Assembly (NCBI GenBank): GCA_012727835.1
Contig: JAAYGE010000166.1
Span: 1 to 20,067 of the forward strand
Direction of reading: 5' to 3'
DNA: 20,067 bases
DNA from: Bacillota bacterium
Lineage (GTDB): Bacteria > Bacillota_H > UBA994 > UBA5500
Shown: positions 9,112-18,560 of the stretch, one piece after another
How the letters are laid out: each line of letters opens with the position of its first letter
Position numbering within the stretch: the first letter of the stretch is position 1
Position numbers and translations under genes: made by a program
The notes under the pieces: model-generated
Databases searched by the model: none
What the model was told of the DNA's origin: nothing
What the model saw: the letters and a program-made list of their open reading frames with translations, nothing else

Positions 9112-10368
9112 TTAGCGCATAAAGCCGCCATAATGGCGAATTGCCATCTGCGCTTCAATTTCCTTCATAGTCTCCAGTGCCACACCGACCACGATCAAGA
9201 GGGCATTGCCACCGAGGCCGATGTTGTACTTAAAGACCGCACTCAAGACCAAGGGTAACAAGACTATAGCTATCAAGAATAGTGCGCCCACCAGGGTTAG
9301 CCTGTTAACGACCTTGTAGAGATAGTCGGCGGTCGGCCTACCAGGGCGCAAACCGGGGATTAAGCCTCCCGATTTCTTCAGGTTATCGGAAATATCCCGC
9401 GGGTTAAATTGCATGAACGTATAAAAATACGCAAACAGGTTGATAAAAGCAATGTACAGAACGATGTGCAACGGTGAACCAAAAGCAAACCATTCGGCAA
9501 TCTTCTGGGCCCACGGTTTGTTCACAAACTGGGTCAACATCTGCGGCAACATCAACAGGGATGAGGCAAAAATAACGGGAATAACGCCGGCCTGGTTAAC
9601 CCGCAGTGGGATGTGGGTAGCTTGGCCACCGTACATCTTACGCCCCACTATCCGCTTGGCATACTGAACCGGAATGCGGCGCTGCCCTTCCTGTACTATT
9701 ACTACCCCGGCCACTACCACGAGACCCAAAATAGCCAGTGCGATCACGGCAAAGACGTTCAGAGTCCCCATCTTAATGGCCACATATAAGGAAACGGCGG
9801 CCGCGGGTACACGCGAAACGATATTGGCAAAAATGATCAGCGAAATTCCGTTGCCAATTCCCTTCTGGGTAATCAAATCACCTATCCACATGAGCACTGC
9901 CGTACCAGCAGTAAAGGATAGAGCGATCAGCAGTAGGCCGCCAAAGGACGTATTGAGTACAGCGCCCGTGTTCCGTAACCCCCAGGCGGTGGCAAATCCT
10001 TGGGCAAAGGCCAGGATTACGGTGCCATAGCGGGTATACTTTTCTATCTTCCTGCGCCCCTCTTCGCCTTCCTTAGCCAGATTTTCCCAGCTAGGAATGA
10101 TTACCATCAACAAGTTAACGATAATCGAAGACGTGATATAGGGGCCGATACTGAGAGCGAAAATAGACAAGTTCGCTAGGGCACCACCGGAAATCAGGTC
10201 TACAAAACCAAATAGACCTGAACTAAATAGCTGCTGTACCGCTTCCGGGTCTAATCCGGGCACCGTGATATGGGCCCCGACCCGGAAGACTAGGAACATC
10301 ATTAGGGTGAATAGTATCTTCTTGCGCAGGTCCTCAATTTTCCAAACGTTACGAACCGTTGCCAACAC
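9112..10368 (-). CDS. secY: Preprotein translocase subunit SecY
   Basis: 418 residues with about ten hydrophobic transmembrane helices. It forms the central pore of the SecYEG channel for protein export and membrane insertion. Diagnostic features are the LRKKILFTL start, the GGALANLSIFALSIGPYITS plug/TM2 region (about 61-80), the WIGDLITQKGIGNGIS signature (161-176), and the cytoplasmic loop with conserved R341 (GLRPGRPTADYL). The start is GTG, 1 base after the rplO stop. Its GAGGTGA site lies within the end of rplO. Expression with ribosomal proteins in the spc cluster is the usual arrangement. Confidence 0.98.
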   Translation of the reverse strand: MLATVRNVWKIEDLRKKILFTLMMFLVFRVGAHITVPGLDPEAVQQLFSSGLFGFVDLISGGALANLSIFALSIGPYITSSIIVNLLMVIIPSWENLAKEGEEGRRKIEKYTRYGTVILAFAQGFATAWGLRNTGAVLNTSFGGLLLIALSFTAGTAVLMWIGDLITQKGIGNGISLIIFANIVSRVPAAAVSLYVAIKMGTLNVFAVIALAILGLVVVAGVVIVQEGQRRIPVQYAKRIVGRKMYGGQATHIPLRVNQAGVIPVIFASSLLMLPQMLTQFVNKPWAQKIAEWFAFGSPLHIVLYIAFINLFAYFYTFMQFNPRDISDNLKKSGGLIPGLRPGRPTADYLYKVVNRLTLVGALFLIAIVLLPLVLSAVFKYNIGLGGNALLIVVGVALETMKEIEAQMAIRHYGGFMR

Positions 10369-10369
10369 C

Positions 10370-10813
10370 CTAAATCACCTCAGCTTTGCCGCCAGCGGCT
10401 GTGATCTTCTCCTCTGCTGACTTGCTGAAGGCGTTCGCCTGTACGGTCAGGCTCTTGGTCAATTCTCCATCGCCTAAAATCTTCACGCCATCTTTTTCTG
10501 CCTTAACTAATCCAGCCTCGCGTAGAGTTGCGATGCTGACCACGCTGCCAGCCTCAAATCGTTCTAGATCACCGATATTGACGACGGCATATTCGGTTTT
10601 AAAACGCGCATTACTAAAGCCCCGTTTGGGCACACGACGCTGAATTGGCAACTGACCACCTTCAAAACCAGGGCGCACTCCGCCACCGGAACGGGCGTTC
10701 TGGCCCTTGGAACCACGGGTAGAGGTTTTGCCATGACGAGAGCCGGTACCCCGGCCGACTCGCTTCCGCTCCTTCTTAGAGCCCGGTGCTGGCCTTAATT
10801 CAGACAGATTCAC
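10370..10813 (-). CDS. rplO: 50S ribosomal protein L15
   Basis: 147 residues. L15 is a late-assembly 50S protein with a long extended N-terminus. That part shows [22 protein letters not shown] and the Gly-rich [18 protein letters not shown] segment (about 29-46), followed by the [18 protein letters not shown] motif. The C-terminal globular part ends ADVI-like (GGKAEVI). GTG start 7 bases after AGGAGGT. It lies between rpmD and secY, as usual. No anomalies. Confidence 0.98.
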   Translation of the reverse strand: MNLSELRPAPGSKKERKRVGRGTGSRHGKTSTRGSKGQNARSGGGVRPGFEGGQLPIQRRVPKRGFSNARFKTEYAVVNIGDLERFEAGSVVSIATLREAGLVKAEKDGVKILGDGELTKSLTVQANAFSKSAEEKITAAGGKAEVI

Positions 10814-10841
10814 TTTCGCACCTCCTCGCTTGCTTTACTGC

Positions 10842-11021
10842 TTATCTTTCTACGACCTTAAGCAGATGACTAACCTTCTCGATCATACCACGAATGGCCG
10901 GCGTATCTTCATGTTCAACTGTCTGGTTTAACTTACGTAAACCCAAAGCTTCCACGGTCCGGCGTTGCCTAGCAGAATAACCGATGGGGCTTTTCACCAA
11001 GGTGATGTGCAACTTGGTCAC
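10842..11021 (-). CDS. rpmD: 50S ribosomal protein L30
   Basis: 59 residues from GTG at 11021, beginning [14 protein letters not shown], exactly as in the family. The [20 protein letters not shown] block (30-49) is diagnostic. An ATG at 11027 in frame would add two residues, but it directly abuts GGAGGG with no spacer. The GTG has a 6-base spacer and the conserved length. The gene begins 12 bases after the rpsE stop and is followed by rplO. Confidence 0.95.
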   Translation of the reverse strand: MTKLHITLVKSPIGYSARQRRTVEALGLRKLNQTVEHEDTPAIRGMIEKVSHLLKVVER

Positions 11022-11033
11022 GTCCATCCCTCC

Positions 11034-11534
11034 TTAGCCTAAAAGCTCTTCCACAGTTTTGCCGCGAAGCCGGGCCACCTCTTCTGCCCGCTTTAGCTGC
11101 AAAATTCCCTCGATGGTTGCACGAGCTGTATTGATTACGTTGGGCGAACCAAGCGATTTAGTTAGCACATCTCGTACACCAGCCAGTTCCAAAATTGGTC
11201 TTACCGCGCCACCGGCGATAACGCCAGTACCCTCCGAAGCCGGCTTGAGCAGAACTCGAGCAGCCCCGAAACGGCCAACAACCTCGTGGGGGATGGTGGT
11301 ACCGACCATCGGCACCTTGATGATGTTCTTAATGGCATCCTCTCTGCCCTTTCGAACCGCATCGACCACTTCCTTAGCCTTGCCTAAGCCAACGCCCACA
11401 TGCCCGTTATGGTCGCCAACTACCACAAGGGCGCTGAAGCTGATGTCACGGCCACCTTTACGAGTCTTGGCGACGCGATTTATCTTAATCACTTGATCGG
11501 TAAGATCAAGGCTACTTACATCAATGGGCTGCAT
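11034..11534 (-). CDS. rpsE: 30S ribosomal protein S5
   Basis: 166 residues, the typical length. S5 lines the mRNA entry channel and affects decoding fidelity. The N-terminal double-stranded-RNA-binding-like domain has [22 protein letters not shown] (about 17-38), including the loop where spectinomycin-resistance changes arise in other bacteria. The VGLGKAKEV motif and [21 protein letters not shown] (about 97-117) follow. In [11 protein letters not shown] the Asp after GGR is less common than Arg or Ile, but it is a normal range of variation. ATG start, with AAGGAGGG upstream. Confidence 0.97.
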   Translation of the reverse strand: MQPIDVSSLDLTDQVIKINRVAKTRKGGRDISFSALVVVGDHNGHVGVGLGKAKEVVDAVRKGREDAIKNIIKVPMVGTTIPHEVVGRFGAARVLLKPASEGTGVIAGGAVRPILELAGVRDVLTKSLGSPNVINTARATIEGILQLKRAEEVARLRGKTVEELLG

Positions 11535-11557
11535 AGTGTTTCCCTCCTTCTTGCCTG

Positions 11558-11926
11558 TTAGAATTCCAGGCCAGCCGCACGTGCCGCATCGGCTAGGGCC
11601 GCAACTCTTCCATGGTAGAGGTAGCCTCCGCGATCAAAAACTACTTCGCGAATGCCCTTCTCTAGCGCCTTTTTAGCAATCAGTTCACCAACCCGCTTAG
11701 CAGCTTCAATGTTGCCACCGTTGGACCGGATGTCGGCCAACTCGGGGCTCAATGTGGAAGCACATAGCAGTGTAGTACCCGACACATCATCGATAATCTG
11801 AGCATAAATGTGCTTGGAACTACGGAAAACATTTAGCCTAGGCCGCTCTGGAGTGCCATGCACTTTCCGGCGCACCCGCGCGTGCCGCATTTTGCGGGCC
11901 GTATTCCTATCTTGCTTCTTAATCAA
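11558..11926 (-). CDS. rplR: 50S ribosomal protein L18
   Basis: 122 residues. L18 binds 5S rRNA and helps place it in the central protuberance. The [22 protein letters not shown] start, [20 protein letters not shown] (about 29-48) and the C-terminal [26 protein letters not shown] are diagnostic. The start codon is TTG, about 10 bases after AAGGAG. An ATG lies 7 bases upstream in another frame and opens only MRVD before a stop. Homology to the conserved start MIKK supports TTG. Confidence 0.96.
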   Translation of the reverse strand: MIKKQDRNTARKMRHARVRRKVHGTPERPRLNVFRSSKHIYAQIIDDVSGTTLLCASTLSPELADIRSNGGNIEAAKRVGELIAKKALEKGIREVVFDRGGYLYHGRVAALADAARAAGLEF

Positions 11927-11953
11927 CCCTCATTCACTCCTTCCTAGGCCGCA

Positions 11954-12517
11954 CTATCGGGCAGTCTTGCCAGCTTTCCGGCGAATGTTTTCTCCGTCAT
12001 ACTGAATCCCTTTGCCCAAATAGGGCTCGGGCTTCCGGATGGAACGAATGGTTGCAGCCACCTGACCAACCTGTTCTTTGTCAATACCAGATACGGTGAT
12101 CAGTGGCACCGTACCGAAGGGCGGATGCGCGACTGTTTCAGCCTTGAATTCGATGCCCTCGGGCGCTTCGATTTCTACCGGATGGGAATAACCCACGTTC
12201 AATACCAGTTTCCTGCCTTGTAAGCTGGCCCGCCAACCCACCGATACGGCTCGCAATTTCTTTTCATAACCCTTAGTAACACCCTCGATCATGTTAGCTA
12301 GCAGGGTCCGCGTTAGGCCGTGCAAAGAACGATGTTCCTTACTATCGGAGGGCCGCTGCACTAGGAGAAGGTCTTCCTCCCGGACAATTTGCATAGCAGG
12401 ATGAAGCTCTTTCACCAATGTTCCCTTCGGGCCCTTAACCGTCACCTTGTTATTTTCTTCTACAATCACCTCTACCCCATTGGGCACGGTAATTGGCTTC
12501 CTACCTATCCGAGACAT
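11954..12517 (-). CDS. rplF: 50S ribosomal protein L6 with an internal insertion
   Basis: 187 residues. L6 lies at the base of the L7/L12 stalk near the sarcin-ricin loop. The start [12 protein letters not shown], the [22 protein letters not shown] block (about 55-76), and the ending [20 protein letters not shown] are typical. The protein is about 8 residues longer than the usual 178-180. The excess falls between EGIEF (120-124) and [12 protein letters not shown] (144-155), where about 19 residues replace the usual 11. The reading frame and both flanks are intact, so this is an insertion in the C-terminal domain rather than a frameshift. ATG start after GAAGGAGG. Confidence 0.96.
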   Translation of the reverse strand: MSRIGRKPITVPNGVEVIVEENNKVTVKGPKGTLVKELHPAMQIVREEDLLLVQRPSDSKEHRSLHGLTRTLLANMIEGVTKGYEKKLRAVSVGWRASLQGRKLVLNVGYSHPVEIEAPEGIEFKAETVAHPPFGTVPLITVSGIDKEQVGQVAATIRSIRKPEPYLGKGIQYDGENIRRKAGKTAR

Positions 12518-12537
12518 CAGTACACCTCCTTCACAGA

Positions 12538-12936
12538 CTACCAGACGTAGCAGATAACTTCGCCGCCGATCCCTGCCTGGCGAGCCTGTTTGTCAGTCAT
12601 CAAACCACGAGATGTGGAGAGTATAGCAATACCAAGACCACCTAATACCCGTGGTATTTCGTCCTTACGAGCGTACACCCGTAAACCAGGACGACTAATT
12701 CGCTTTAAGCCGGTAATTACCCGCTCCTTATTCGGACCATACTTTAAGTGCAGGCGGATCATACCCTGCTTGTTATCGGCGATGTACACATAATCACGGA
12801 TGTACCCCTCTTCTTTAAGAATCTCAACTATGCTCAACTTCATTTTAGAGGCAGGCACATCAACGGTTTCATGATAAGCAATATTAGCGTTGCGGATCCG
12901 CGTGAGCAGATCAGCAATAGGATCAGTCATCACCAT
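12538..12936 (-). CDS. rpsH: 30S ribosomal protein S8
   Basis: 132 residues. S8 is a primary 16S rRNA-binding protein of the central domain, and in E. coli it represses the spc operon. The [15 protein letters not shown] start, the [23 protein letters not shown] block (about 79-101) and the [26 protein letters not shown] ending are all typical. The ATG at 12936 is used. A second ATG at 12930 would drop Met-Val but lies still farther (18 against 12 bases) from the GGAGG. Confidence 0.97.
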   Translation of the reverse strand: MVMTDPIADLLTRIRNANIAYHETVDVPASKMKLSIVEILKEEGYIRDYVYIADNKQGMIRLHLKYGPNKERVITGLKRISRPGLRVYARKDEIPRVLGGLGIAILSTSRGLMTDKQARQAGIGGEVICYVW

Positions 12937-12971
12937 TTACCACAACGACCTCCTTCCCGTGCGCTGGGACA

Positions 12972-13157
12972 TTACCAGCTGGCCTTTTTGACTCCCGGAA
13001 TCTGGCCTTCATGAGCTAGTTCACGGAAGCAAATCCGGCAAATGCCAAATTTACGCATATAAGCATGGGGACGACCACAAATACTGCAACGGTTGTAACG
13101 CCGCGTAGAGAATTTGGGCTCCCGCTTTTGCTTTATAATCAAAGACTTTTTAGCCAC
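12972..13157 (-). CDS. rpsZ: 30S ribosomal protein S14, zinc-binding type Z
   Basis: 61 residues, the short zinc form of S14 found in Bacillota and many other Gram-positives. C24, C27, C40 and C43 are all present ([20 protein letters not shown]), consistent with a zinc-dependent protein. The ending [15 protein letters not shown] is fully conserved. It begins with GTG about 6 bases after GGGAGGG. It lies between rplE and rpsH, the usual place. A zinc-independent paralogue, if any, would lie elsewhere in the genome. Confidence 0.98.
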   Translation of the reverse strand: MAKKSLIIKQKREPKFSTRRYNRCSICGRPHAYMRKFGICRICFRELAHEGQIPGVKKASW

Positions 13158-13175
13158 TCTTGTCCCTCCCTTGTT

Positions 13176-13715
13176 TTACTGGCGGAATGGCATACCGAGG
13201 AACTCTAGCAACGCCTTGGCTTCTTCGTCTGTCTTAGCAGTAGTCACGATTGAGATATCCATACCCTGGATTTGCTCGATTTTATCATAGTCAATCTCAG
13301 GGAAAACCAACTGTTCCCGTAGACCCAACGTATAGTTACCCCTACCATCAAAAGACTTGGGCGAGACACCGCGGAAGTCGCGGACACGGGGCAGGTTAAT
13401 GTTCATCAGTTTATCAAGGAACTCATACATTCGGTCCCCGCGTAAAGTAACTTTAGCGCCGATAGCCATTCCTTCACGCACCTTAAAGTTGGAGACCGAT
13501 TTACGGGCGCGGGTGATTACCGGTTTTTGTCCGGCAATCAAAGCCAAATCGTTGGCTGCCGCATCGAGCAAATTGGCATTCTGGGTTGCCCTGCCCACGC
13601 CCATGTTGATAACAACCTTCTCTAGGCGGGGGATCTGCATAACGTTCTTATAACCGAACTTCTGCTGCATTGCCGGTACAACCTCGTTGCGATACTTCTC
13701 TTTTAACCGCGGCAT
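13176..13715 (-). CDS. rplE: 50S ribosomal protein L5
   Basis: 179 residues. L5 binds 5S rRNA with L18 and L25 and contacts the P-site tRNA and the 30S head. The [21 protein letters not shown] start, [10 protein letters not shown] (about 34-43), [19 protein letters not shown] (64-82) and [21 protein letters not shown] (108-128) motifs are diagnostic. ATG start following GAAGGGAGGG. Standard spc order, after rplX and before rpsZ. Confidence 0.98.
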   Translation of the reverse strand: MPRLKEKYRNEVVPAMQQKFGYKNVMQIPRLEKVVINMGVGRATQNANLLDAAANDLALIAGQKPVITRARKSVSNFKVREGMAIGAKVTLRGDRMYEFLDKLMNINLPRVRDFRGVSPKSFDGRGNYTLGLREQLVFPEIDYDKIEQIQGMDISIVTTAKTDEEAKALLEFLGMPFRQ

Positions 13716-13735
13716 AGCCTAACCCTCCCTTCTAA

Positions 13736-14065
13736 CTACTTATCAATATTTTCATTGCACTTCTTGCAAACGCGAACCTTGGTGCCATTTTCCAAGACAT
13801 TACGTCCGACACGGGTAGGCTGTTTGCAAGCCGGACAAACCAACATCACTTTTGCTGCAAAAATAGGGGCTTCCTGTTTTATCAACCCGCCTTGCTGCAT
13901 GGTGGGGGTTGGCCTCTGGTGTTTGGTAACCACATTTACGTCTTCTACCACTACCTTCCCTTCCTTAGGAAGGGCTATGAGCACTTTACCCTTCTTGCCC
14001 TTATCTTTGCCGGACAACACCACTACGGTGTCACCTTTACGAACGTGCAGCTTGTGCTGACTCAT
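13736..14065 (-). CDS. rplX: 50S ribosomal protein L24
   Basis: 109 residues. L24 is an assembly-initiator protein of the 50S near the exit tunnel. The KOW motif is visible in [22 protein letters not shown] (7-28). The C-terminal half has C77, C80, C100 and C103 in two CxxC pairs, a possible metal-binding ribbon found in many Gram-positive L24 proteins. ATG start after GGAGGGTTAAGTAA. Located between rplN and rplE. Confidence 0.98.
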   Translation of the reverse strand: MSQHKLHVRKGDTVVVLSGKDKGKKGKVLIALPKEGKVVVEDVNVVTKHQRPTPTMQQGGLIKQEAPIFAAKVMLVCPACKQPTRVGRNVLENGTKVRVCKKCNENIDK

Positions 14066-14093
14066 TTACTTAACCCTCCTCCCTGACTGGGCC

Positions 14094-14462
14094 TTACAGT
14101 ACTTCGGGAGCTAGAGAAACTATCTTCATAAAGTTCTTCTCTCGTAGCTCGCGGGCGACTGGGCCAAAGATACGGGTCCCACGAGGATTGCCCTGGTTGT
14201 CAATAATTACGGCTGCGTTATCATCAAACTTGATATGAGTACCATCGGGGCGATGAACTCCATAGGCGGAACGAACCACAACTGCCCGGATAACGTCTCC
14301 TTTTTTAACAACTCCGCCGGGCGTGGCTACTTTAACGGTGGCGGTAATGATATCACCCACGTTGGCATAACGACGCTTATGACCGCCTGCAACATTGATA
14401 CACAAAATCTCTCTTGCCCCCGAGTTATCAGCCACACGTAAACGGCTCTCCTTTTGGATCAT
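14094..14462 (-). CDS. rplN: 50S ribosomal protein L14
   Basis: 122 residues, the invariant family length. L14 lies at the subunit interface and is the docking site for the silencing factor RsfS. It reads [19 protein letters not shown], then [40 protein letters not shown] (about 69-93) and [28 protein letters not shown] at the end. ATG start, with GGGAGGC upstream. First gene of the classical spc group, 33 bases after rpsQ with no visible promoter between. Confidence 0.98.
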   Translation of the reverse strand: MIQKESRLRVADNSGAREILCINVAGGHKRRYANVGDIITATVKVATPGGVVKKGDVIRAVVVRSAYGVHRPDGTHIKFDDNAAVIIDNQGNPRGTRIFGPVARELREKNFMKIVSLAPEVL

Positions 14463-14495
14463 GGTCTGGGCCTCCCTTCTCTAGTGCGAATTGAG

Positions 14496-14753
14496 CTACT
14501 CAGCCTTCTTAACTATTTCAACCACGCGCCAACGCTTGGTCTTGCTGAGGGGACGGGTTTCCATAATCCGTACCACGTCACCAACGCGGCTCTCGTTATT
14601 TTCACAATGGGCCTTAAATTTGACCGTCTTCTTCACGGTGCGGCCGTATAAAGGATGCTGGATCAGTGTTTCCACGGCCACAACCACGGTCTTATCCATG
14701 GAGTCACTGACAACAACACCCAGACGAACCTTGCGTAAGTTGCGCTGCAACAT
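14496..14753 (-). CDS. rpsQ: 30S ribosomal protein S17
   Basis: 85 residues. S17 is a primary 16S rRNA-binding protein with an OB fold. It includes [21 protein letters not shown] (about 8-28), [21 protein letters not shown] and the [24 protein letters not shown] ending. Two adjacent ATG codons begin the gene. The one at 14753 is 6 bases from GGAGG and the one at 14756 only 3, so I use 14753. The choice affects one methionine only. Confidence 0.96.
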   Translation of the reverse strand: MLQRNLRKVRLGVVVSDSMDKTVVVAVETLIQHPLYGRTVKKTVKFKAHCENNESRVGDVVRIMETRPLSKTKRWRVVEIVKKAE

Positions 14754-14770
14754 CATACGCCTCCTTCCCC

Positions 14771-14968
14771 TTAGCTAATATGGAGTTCGCGTTCCCGCTG
14801 AACGGTCTTAATGCGGGCGATAGCTTTGCGTACTTCACGAATGCGCATCGGGTTATCCAGCTGACCGGTAACCGATCGGAAACGAAGGTTGAATAACTCA
14901 TCCTTGAGTGTAGCAAGTCTTTGCTCGAGTTCTGCTTCGGACATTTGCCGGATTTCTTTAACCTTCAT
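14771..14968 (-). CDS. rpmC: 50S ribosomal protein L29
   Basis: 65 residues, mostly helical. L29 lies at the exit tunnel next to L23 and helps receive trigger factor and SRP. The [21 protein letters not shown] opening, [20 protein letters not shown] (about 21-40) and [19 protein letters not shown] are diagnostic. Its ATG overlaps the rplP stop by 1 base (TAATG), implying coupled translation. Next gene rpsQ is 17 bases on. Confidence 0.98.
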   Translation of the reverse strand: MKVKEIRQMSEAELEQRLATLKDELFNLRFRSVTGQLDNPMRIREVRKAIARIKTVQRERELHIS

Positions 14969-15393
14969 TATTGCTCACCACCCGTATCTTTGCGTGTAAT
15001 AAACTTAGTCTTAATAGGTAGCTTATGAGCTGCTAGGCGCATGGCCTCGCGGGCCACTTCTTCATCGATGCCGGCCATTTCAAAGAGAACTCTACCTGGC
15101 TTAACAGCAGCTACCCAATATTCTGGCGAACCTTTACCGCTACCCATACGCGTTTCGGCGGGCTTTTGGGTAATGGGGCGATCTGGGAAGATCTTAATCC
15201 ATACCTTACCACCACGTCGGGCATAACGAGTCATCGCAACACGAGCAGCTTCGATCTGGCGACTGGTAATCCATGCCGCCTCTAGTGCTTGTAAACCGTA
15301 TTCACCAAAGGCAATCTCGGTGCCTCTCTGCGCCCTACCCTTAAGCGATGGGCGATGGGGTCTGCGGTACTTAACACGTTTTGGCATCAACAT
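14968..15393 (-). CDS. rplP: 50S ribosomal protein L16
   Basis: 141 residues. L16 lies near the peptidyl-transferase centre and positions the A-site tRNA elbow. The [15 protein letters not shown] start, [16 protein letters not shown] (about 23-38), [16 protein letters not shown] and the [26 protein letters not shown] block (82-107) are diagnostic. Starts with ATG 3 bases after the rpsC stop and overlaps rpmC by 1 base. Confidence 0.98.
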   Translation of the reverse strand: MLMPKRVKYRRPHRPSLKGRAQRGTEIAFGEYGLQALEAAWITSRQIEAARVAMTRYARRGGKVWIKIFPDRPITQKPAETRMGSGKGSPEYWVAAVKPGRVLFEMAGIDEEVAREAMRLAAHKLPIKTKFITRKDTGGEQ

Positions 15394-15396
15394 TGA

Positions 15397-16056
15397 TTAC
15401 TCGCCCCCTTCCTCCGCTTTAACTTTCGGTTGCGGCAGAACTTCTCCTTTGTAAATCCAAACCTTTATACCAATCTGACCGTAGGTCGTATGGGCCGTTG
15501 CAATTGCATAATCGATGTCTGCCCGTAAAGTGTGGAGCGGAATTGTTCCCTCACGGGTCCACTCGGAACGGGCGATTTCGGCTCCGTTTAACCGTCCTGC
15601 CACATTGATCCTAATACCTTTAGCGCCGGCCCGCATGGTACGCATCATAGCCTGACGCATAGCGCGCCGGTGATGAGTGCGTCTTTCTAACTGGGCGGCA
15701 ATATTTTCAGCTACTAACTGAGCGCTGAGCTCAGGCACACGTACTTCTATAACATTAACGTAGACCTGTTTTCCGGTCATGCTCTCTAAGGCTTGGCGCA
15801 ATTCTTCTACGCCGGAACCGCCCCGTCCAATAACCATACCGGGCTTGGCCGCATGGATAAAGATACGTATTACATTACCAGCCCGTTCAATTACTGTGCG
15901 GTCAATACCGGCATTGAACAGCGTCTCTTTGATATACTGGCGAATCTGATAATCCTCTAGGAGGAGATCCGCGTAGTTTTTCTCTGCATACCACTTAGAG
16001 TCCCAATCCCGGATAATGCCTACTCGCAGCCCCTTCGGGTGAATCTTTTGACCCAC
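15397..16056 (-). CDS. rpsC: 30S ribosomal protein S3
   Basis: 219 residues. S3 forms the mRNA entry pore with S4 and S5. The [21 protein letters not shown] opening, the KH domain with [13 protein letters not shown] (75-87, including the GxxG loop), and the C-terminal domain with [26 protein letters not shown] residues and [19 protein letters not shown] are all present. GTG start, 9 bases after AGGAGGG. Order rplV-rpsC-rplP as standard. Confidence 0.98.
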   Translation of the reverse strand: MGQKIHPKGLRVGIIRDWDSKWYAEKNYADLLLEDYQIRQYIKETLFNAGIDRTVIERAGNVIRIFIHAAKPGMVIGRGGSGVEELRQALESMTGKQVYVNVIEVRVPELSAQLVAENIAAQLERRTHHRRAMRQAMMRTMRAGAKGIRINVAGRLNGAEIARSEWTREGTIPLHTLRADIDYAIATAHTTYGQIGIKVWIYKGEVLPQPKVKAEEGGE

Positions 16057-16071
16057 TTGCTAGATCCCTCC

Positions 16072-16407
16072 TTACTCTCGTTCTTTTACAACCACAGTGA
16101 TGTGGCAGGTGCGTTTTAAAATGGGGTAAACTCGGCCCTGGGCACGAGGACGATAACGTTTCAGCGTGGGTCCCTCATCTACCCGAGCCTCTGCCACATA
16201 TAGTTCATCAGCGTTCATGTCATAATTGTGTTCCGCATTAGCTACGGCCGAACGGATCACCTTCTCAATCGGCAAAGAAGCAGCTTTGGGGGTATAGCGA
16301 AGAATGTTAATTGCCTCGCCTACGCTCTTGCCGCGAATGAGGTCAATGACAACCCGCGCCTTACGAGGTGCAATGCGGATATATTTTGCCACCGCCTTAG
16401 CTTCCAT
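16072..16407 (-). CDS. rplV: 50S ribosomal protein L22
   Basis: 111 residues. L22 binds 23S rRNA and its extended hairpin lines the exit tunnel. Visible are [23 protein letters not shown] (about 7-29), the [16 protein letters not shown] helix and the tunnel hairpin with the conserved [28 protein letters not shown] segment (about 77-104), the site of macrolide-resistance changes in other species, which looks wild-type. ATG start after GAGGAGGG. Confidence 0.98.
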   Translation of the reverse strand: MEAKAVAKYIRIAPRKARVVIDLIRGKSVGEAINILRYTPKAASLPIEKVIRSAVANAEHNYDMNADELYVAEARVDEGPTLKRYRPRAQGRVYPILKRTCHITVVVKERE

Positions 16408-16426
16408 GCGCCTATTCCCTCCTCAC

Positions 16427-16711
16427 TTACTTCAAAGCCGTTGAGCGCTCCGTATGACCACTATGGCCACGGAAAGTCCGAGTCGGAGCAAACTCTCCCA
16501 GCTTGTGTCCTACCATATCTTCGGTGATATATACCGGAACATGCTTCCGCCCATCGTGGACAGCAATTGTATGCCCTACCATTTGGGGGAAGATAGTCGA
16601 ACTACGGGACCAAGTTTTTATAACCCGCTTTTCGTTCTTCTCATTCATAGCTTCAATACGTTTCAGCAAACGTTCCTCTACAAAAGGACCCTTCTTAAGG
16701 GATCTGGACAA
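16427..16711 (-). CDS. rpsS: 30S ribosomal protein S19
   Basis: 94 residues. S19 sits in the 30S head beside S13 and contacts A-site tRNA. The [19 protein letters not shown] opening, the [22 protein letters not shown] block (33-54), and [18 protein letters not shown] (68-85) are invariant family marks. The start codon is TTG, 9 bases after GGAGG. No in-frame ATG or GTG exists at a plausible place, and the conserved MSRSLKKGP start agrees. Lies 49 bases after rplB. Confidence 0.97.
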   Translation of the reverse strand: MSRSLKKGPFVEERLLKRIEAMNEKNEKRVIKTWSRSSTIFPQMVGHTIAVHDGRKHVPVYITEDMVGHKLGEFAPTRTFRGHSGHTERSTALK

Positions 16712-16760
16712 CTTAGGCAGCCTCCTTTCCTTTTAGCAGTGATTGTCGTGCTATGCCACT

Positions 16761-17588
16761 CTACGGCTTACGACGCCGCACAATATACTTGTCGCTGTGC
16801 TTCTTGCGGCGTGTACGATAACCCAATGTAGGTTTGCCCCAAGGAGTGAGCGGAGCCTTGCGTCCGATAGGAGCCCGACCTTCACCACCGCCATGAGGAT
16901 GGTCAACCGGGTTCATAGCCGAACCACGTACGCTGGGGCGCTTACCCATCCAACGGGAACGACCGGCTTTACCAATGCTGATGTTCTCATGGTCTATATT
17001 TCCTACCTGACCAATGGTAGCCCGGCAATCCACGTGAATTAGCCGCACTTCGTTAGAAGGCAGACGCACATGAGCATAGTCCCCTTCTTTAGCCATCAAT
17101 TGGGCAGCTGCACCGGCCGACCTTACCAATTGTCCACCCTTGCCCGGCTTGAGCTCGATGTTATGAATCAAGGTGCCCACCGGGATAGAACGGATAGGCA
17201 TGGCGTTACCAGGGAAAATGTCTGCCCCTTCACCCGACAAGACGGTATCGCCCGGTTTCAGACCGAGAGGAGCCAGGATATAGCGTTTTTCCCCATCGGC
17301 ATAGCTGAGCAGAGCAATGTTGGCCGAACGGTTGGGATCGTATTCGATTCCTACTACCTTGGCCGGGATGCCGTCCTTGTTACGTTTAAAGTCAATAATG
17401 CGATAGTGGCGCTTATGGCCGCCGCCTCGATGGCGCACGGTGATGCGTCCATAAGAGTTACGCCCACCTTTACGCTTGAGCGGAGCCAACAAGCTGCGCT
17501 CGGGCTCGGTTTTTGTAATTTCATCAAAAGCTGAGACCGTCATAAATCGACGCCCAGGCGATGTAGGTCTAAACTTCTTAATAGCCAT
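16761..17588 (-). CDS. rplB: 50S ribosomal protein L2
   Basis: 275 residues. L2 is a primary 23S rRNA binder needed for subunit association and peptidyl-transferase activity. The start [17 protein letters not shown], the [20 protein letters not shown] block (41-60) and the invariant [19 protein letters not shown] loop (225-243, H230 matching the functionally important histidine) are clear. ATG start after GGAGGGACGAGAAG. It follows rplW by 18 bases. No anomalies. Confidence 0.99.
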   Translation of the reverse strand: MAIKKFRPTSPGRRFMTVSAFDEITKTEPERSLLAPLKRKGGRNSYGRITVRHRGGGHKRHYRIIDFKRNKDGIPAKVVGIEYDPNRSANIALLSYADGEKRYILAPLGLKPGDTVLSGEGADIFPGNAMPIRSIPVGTLIHNIELKPGKGGQLVRSAGAAAQLMAKEGDYAHVRLPSNEVRLIHVDCRATIGQVGNIDHENISIGKAGRSRWMGKRPSVRGSAMNPVDHPHGGGEGRAPIGRKAPLTPWGKPTLGYRTRRKKHSDKYIVRRRKP

Positions 17589-17606
17589 CTTCTCGTCCCT
17601 CCTTGC

Positions 17607-17897
17607 CTAGACGGTTTCTAGGATCGGAATCGTCTTGCTATCCTCGGTTAAAGTAACGATAGCTTTTTTCCAAGATGGAGTACGTTTATAGCCATAACGA
17701 TTACGTTTCAGCTTGCCACGCACCCTCATGGTGTTAACCGATTCTACCTTAACCTTAAAAATACTCTCGATCGCTTTGGCAATCTCTATCTTATTGGCGT
17801 TTTCAGCCACCACAAAGGTATACTTACGCTCTTCCATCAGCTCTGTGCTGCGCTCACTGATTACCGGACGAATGATAATGTCCCTTGGATCACGCAT
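17607..17897 (-). CDS. rplW: 50S ribosomal protein L23
   Basis: 96 residues. L23 is the main docking site at the exit tunnel for trigger factor and SRP. The [21 protein letters not shown] opening, [23 protein letters not shown] (25-47) and the [30 protein letters not shown] segment are typical. Its ATG overlaps the rplD stop by 1 base (TAATG), so translation is probably coupled to L4, and it uses the GGAGG inside the end of rplD. Confidence 0.98.
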   Translation of the reverse strand: MRDPRDIIIRPVISERSTELMEERKYTFVVAENANKIEIAKAIESIFKVKVESVNTMRVRGKLKRNRYGYKRTPSWKKAIVTLTEDSKTIPILETV

Positions 17898-18517
17898 TAG
17901 GCCAGCACCTCCTCGAATTTAGCAACCGCATCTTTTGTTAGAATGAGGGATTTATGCTTAAGCACCTCATAAACATTGGCCGAATTGGTGTCCAGCACTG
18001 TAACGCCAGGGATATTGCGAGCCGATAGGAACACGTTTTCGTCCACCTTATCGGTAACGATTAATGCCTTTTCTACTCCTAACGCCTTTAACATGGCGAC
18101 CATTGTCTTGGTCTTAGGCGTATCCACTGCTAACTTATCGAGCACCAGCAACTCGCCGTTTTGTGCCTTAGTTGAAAGCGCTGACCGCAAAGCCAGACGA
18201 CGCACCTTCTTGGGCATGTTGAGCTGGTAGCTACGAGGACGGGGACCAAAGGTTATACCGCCGCCTCTCCAAATGGGCGATACTCGGCTGCCTGCGCGGG
18301 CGCGACCGGTACCCTTCTGACGCCATGGTTTTCTACCACCACCGCGCACTTCTGAGCGAGTTTTGGTGCTATGGGTACCCCTACGCAGTGCCGCCAAATG
18401 CCGAACCACGGCCAAGTGCATAACATGTTCATTAACCTGAATATCGAAGACCGAGTCGGCTAATTCCATCTGCCCGACGGTCTCACCCTGCATGTTGTAC
18501 ACATCTACTGTAGGCAC
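17897..18517 (-). CDS. rplD: 50S ribosomal protein L4
   Basis: 206 residues. L4 binds 23S rRNA, lines the exit tunnel with a long loop and in E. coli represses the S10 operon. The tunnel loop is evident at about 46-94 ([33 protein letters not shown] and the [13 protein letters not shown] run). The C-terminal part ends with [19 protein letters not shown] start after GGAGGAGTTATCA. The rpsJ-rplC-rplD-rplW-rplB order is standard, and no E. coli-like L4 target is evident. Confidence 0.98.
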   Translation of the reverse strand: MPTVDVYNMQGETVGQMELADSVFDIQVNEHVMHLAVVRHLAALRRGTHSTKTRSEVRGGGRKPWRQKGTGRARAGSRVSPIWRGGGITFGPRPRSYQLNMPKKVRRLALRSALSTKAQNGELLVLDKLAVDTPKTKTMVAMLKALGVEKALIVTDKVDENVFLSARNIPGVTVLDTNSANVYEVLKHKSLILTKDAVAKFEEVLA

Positions 18518-18560
18518 TGATAACTCCTCCTTTCACAACCAACCGTAAAAGTAGCTAAGG

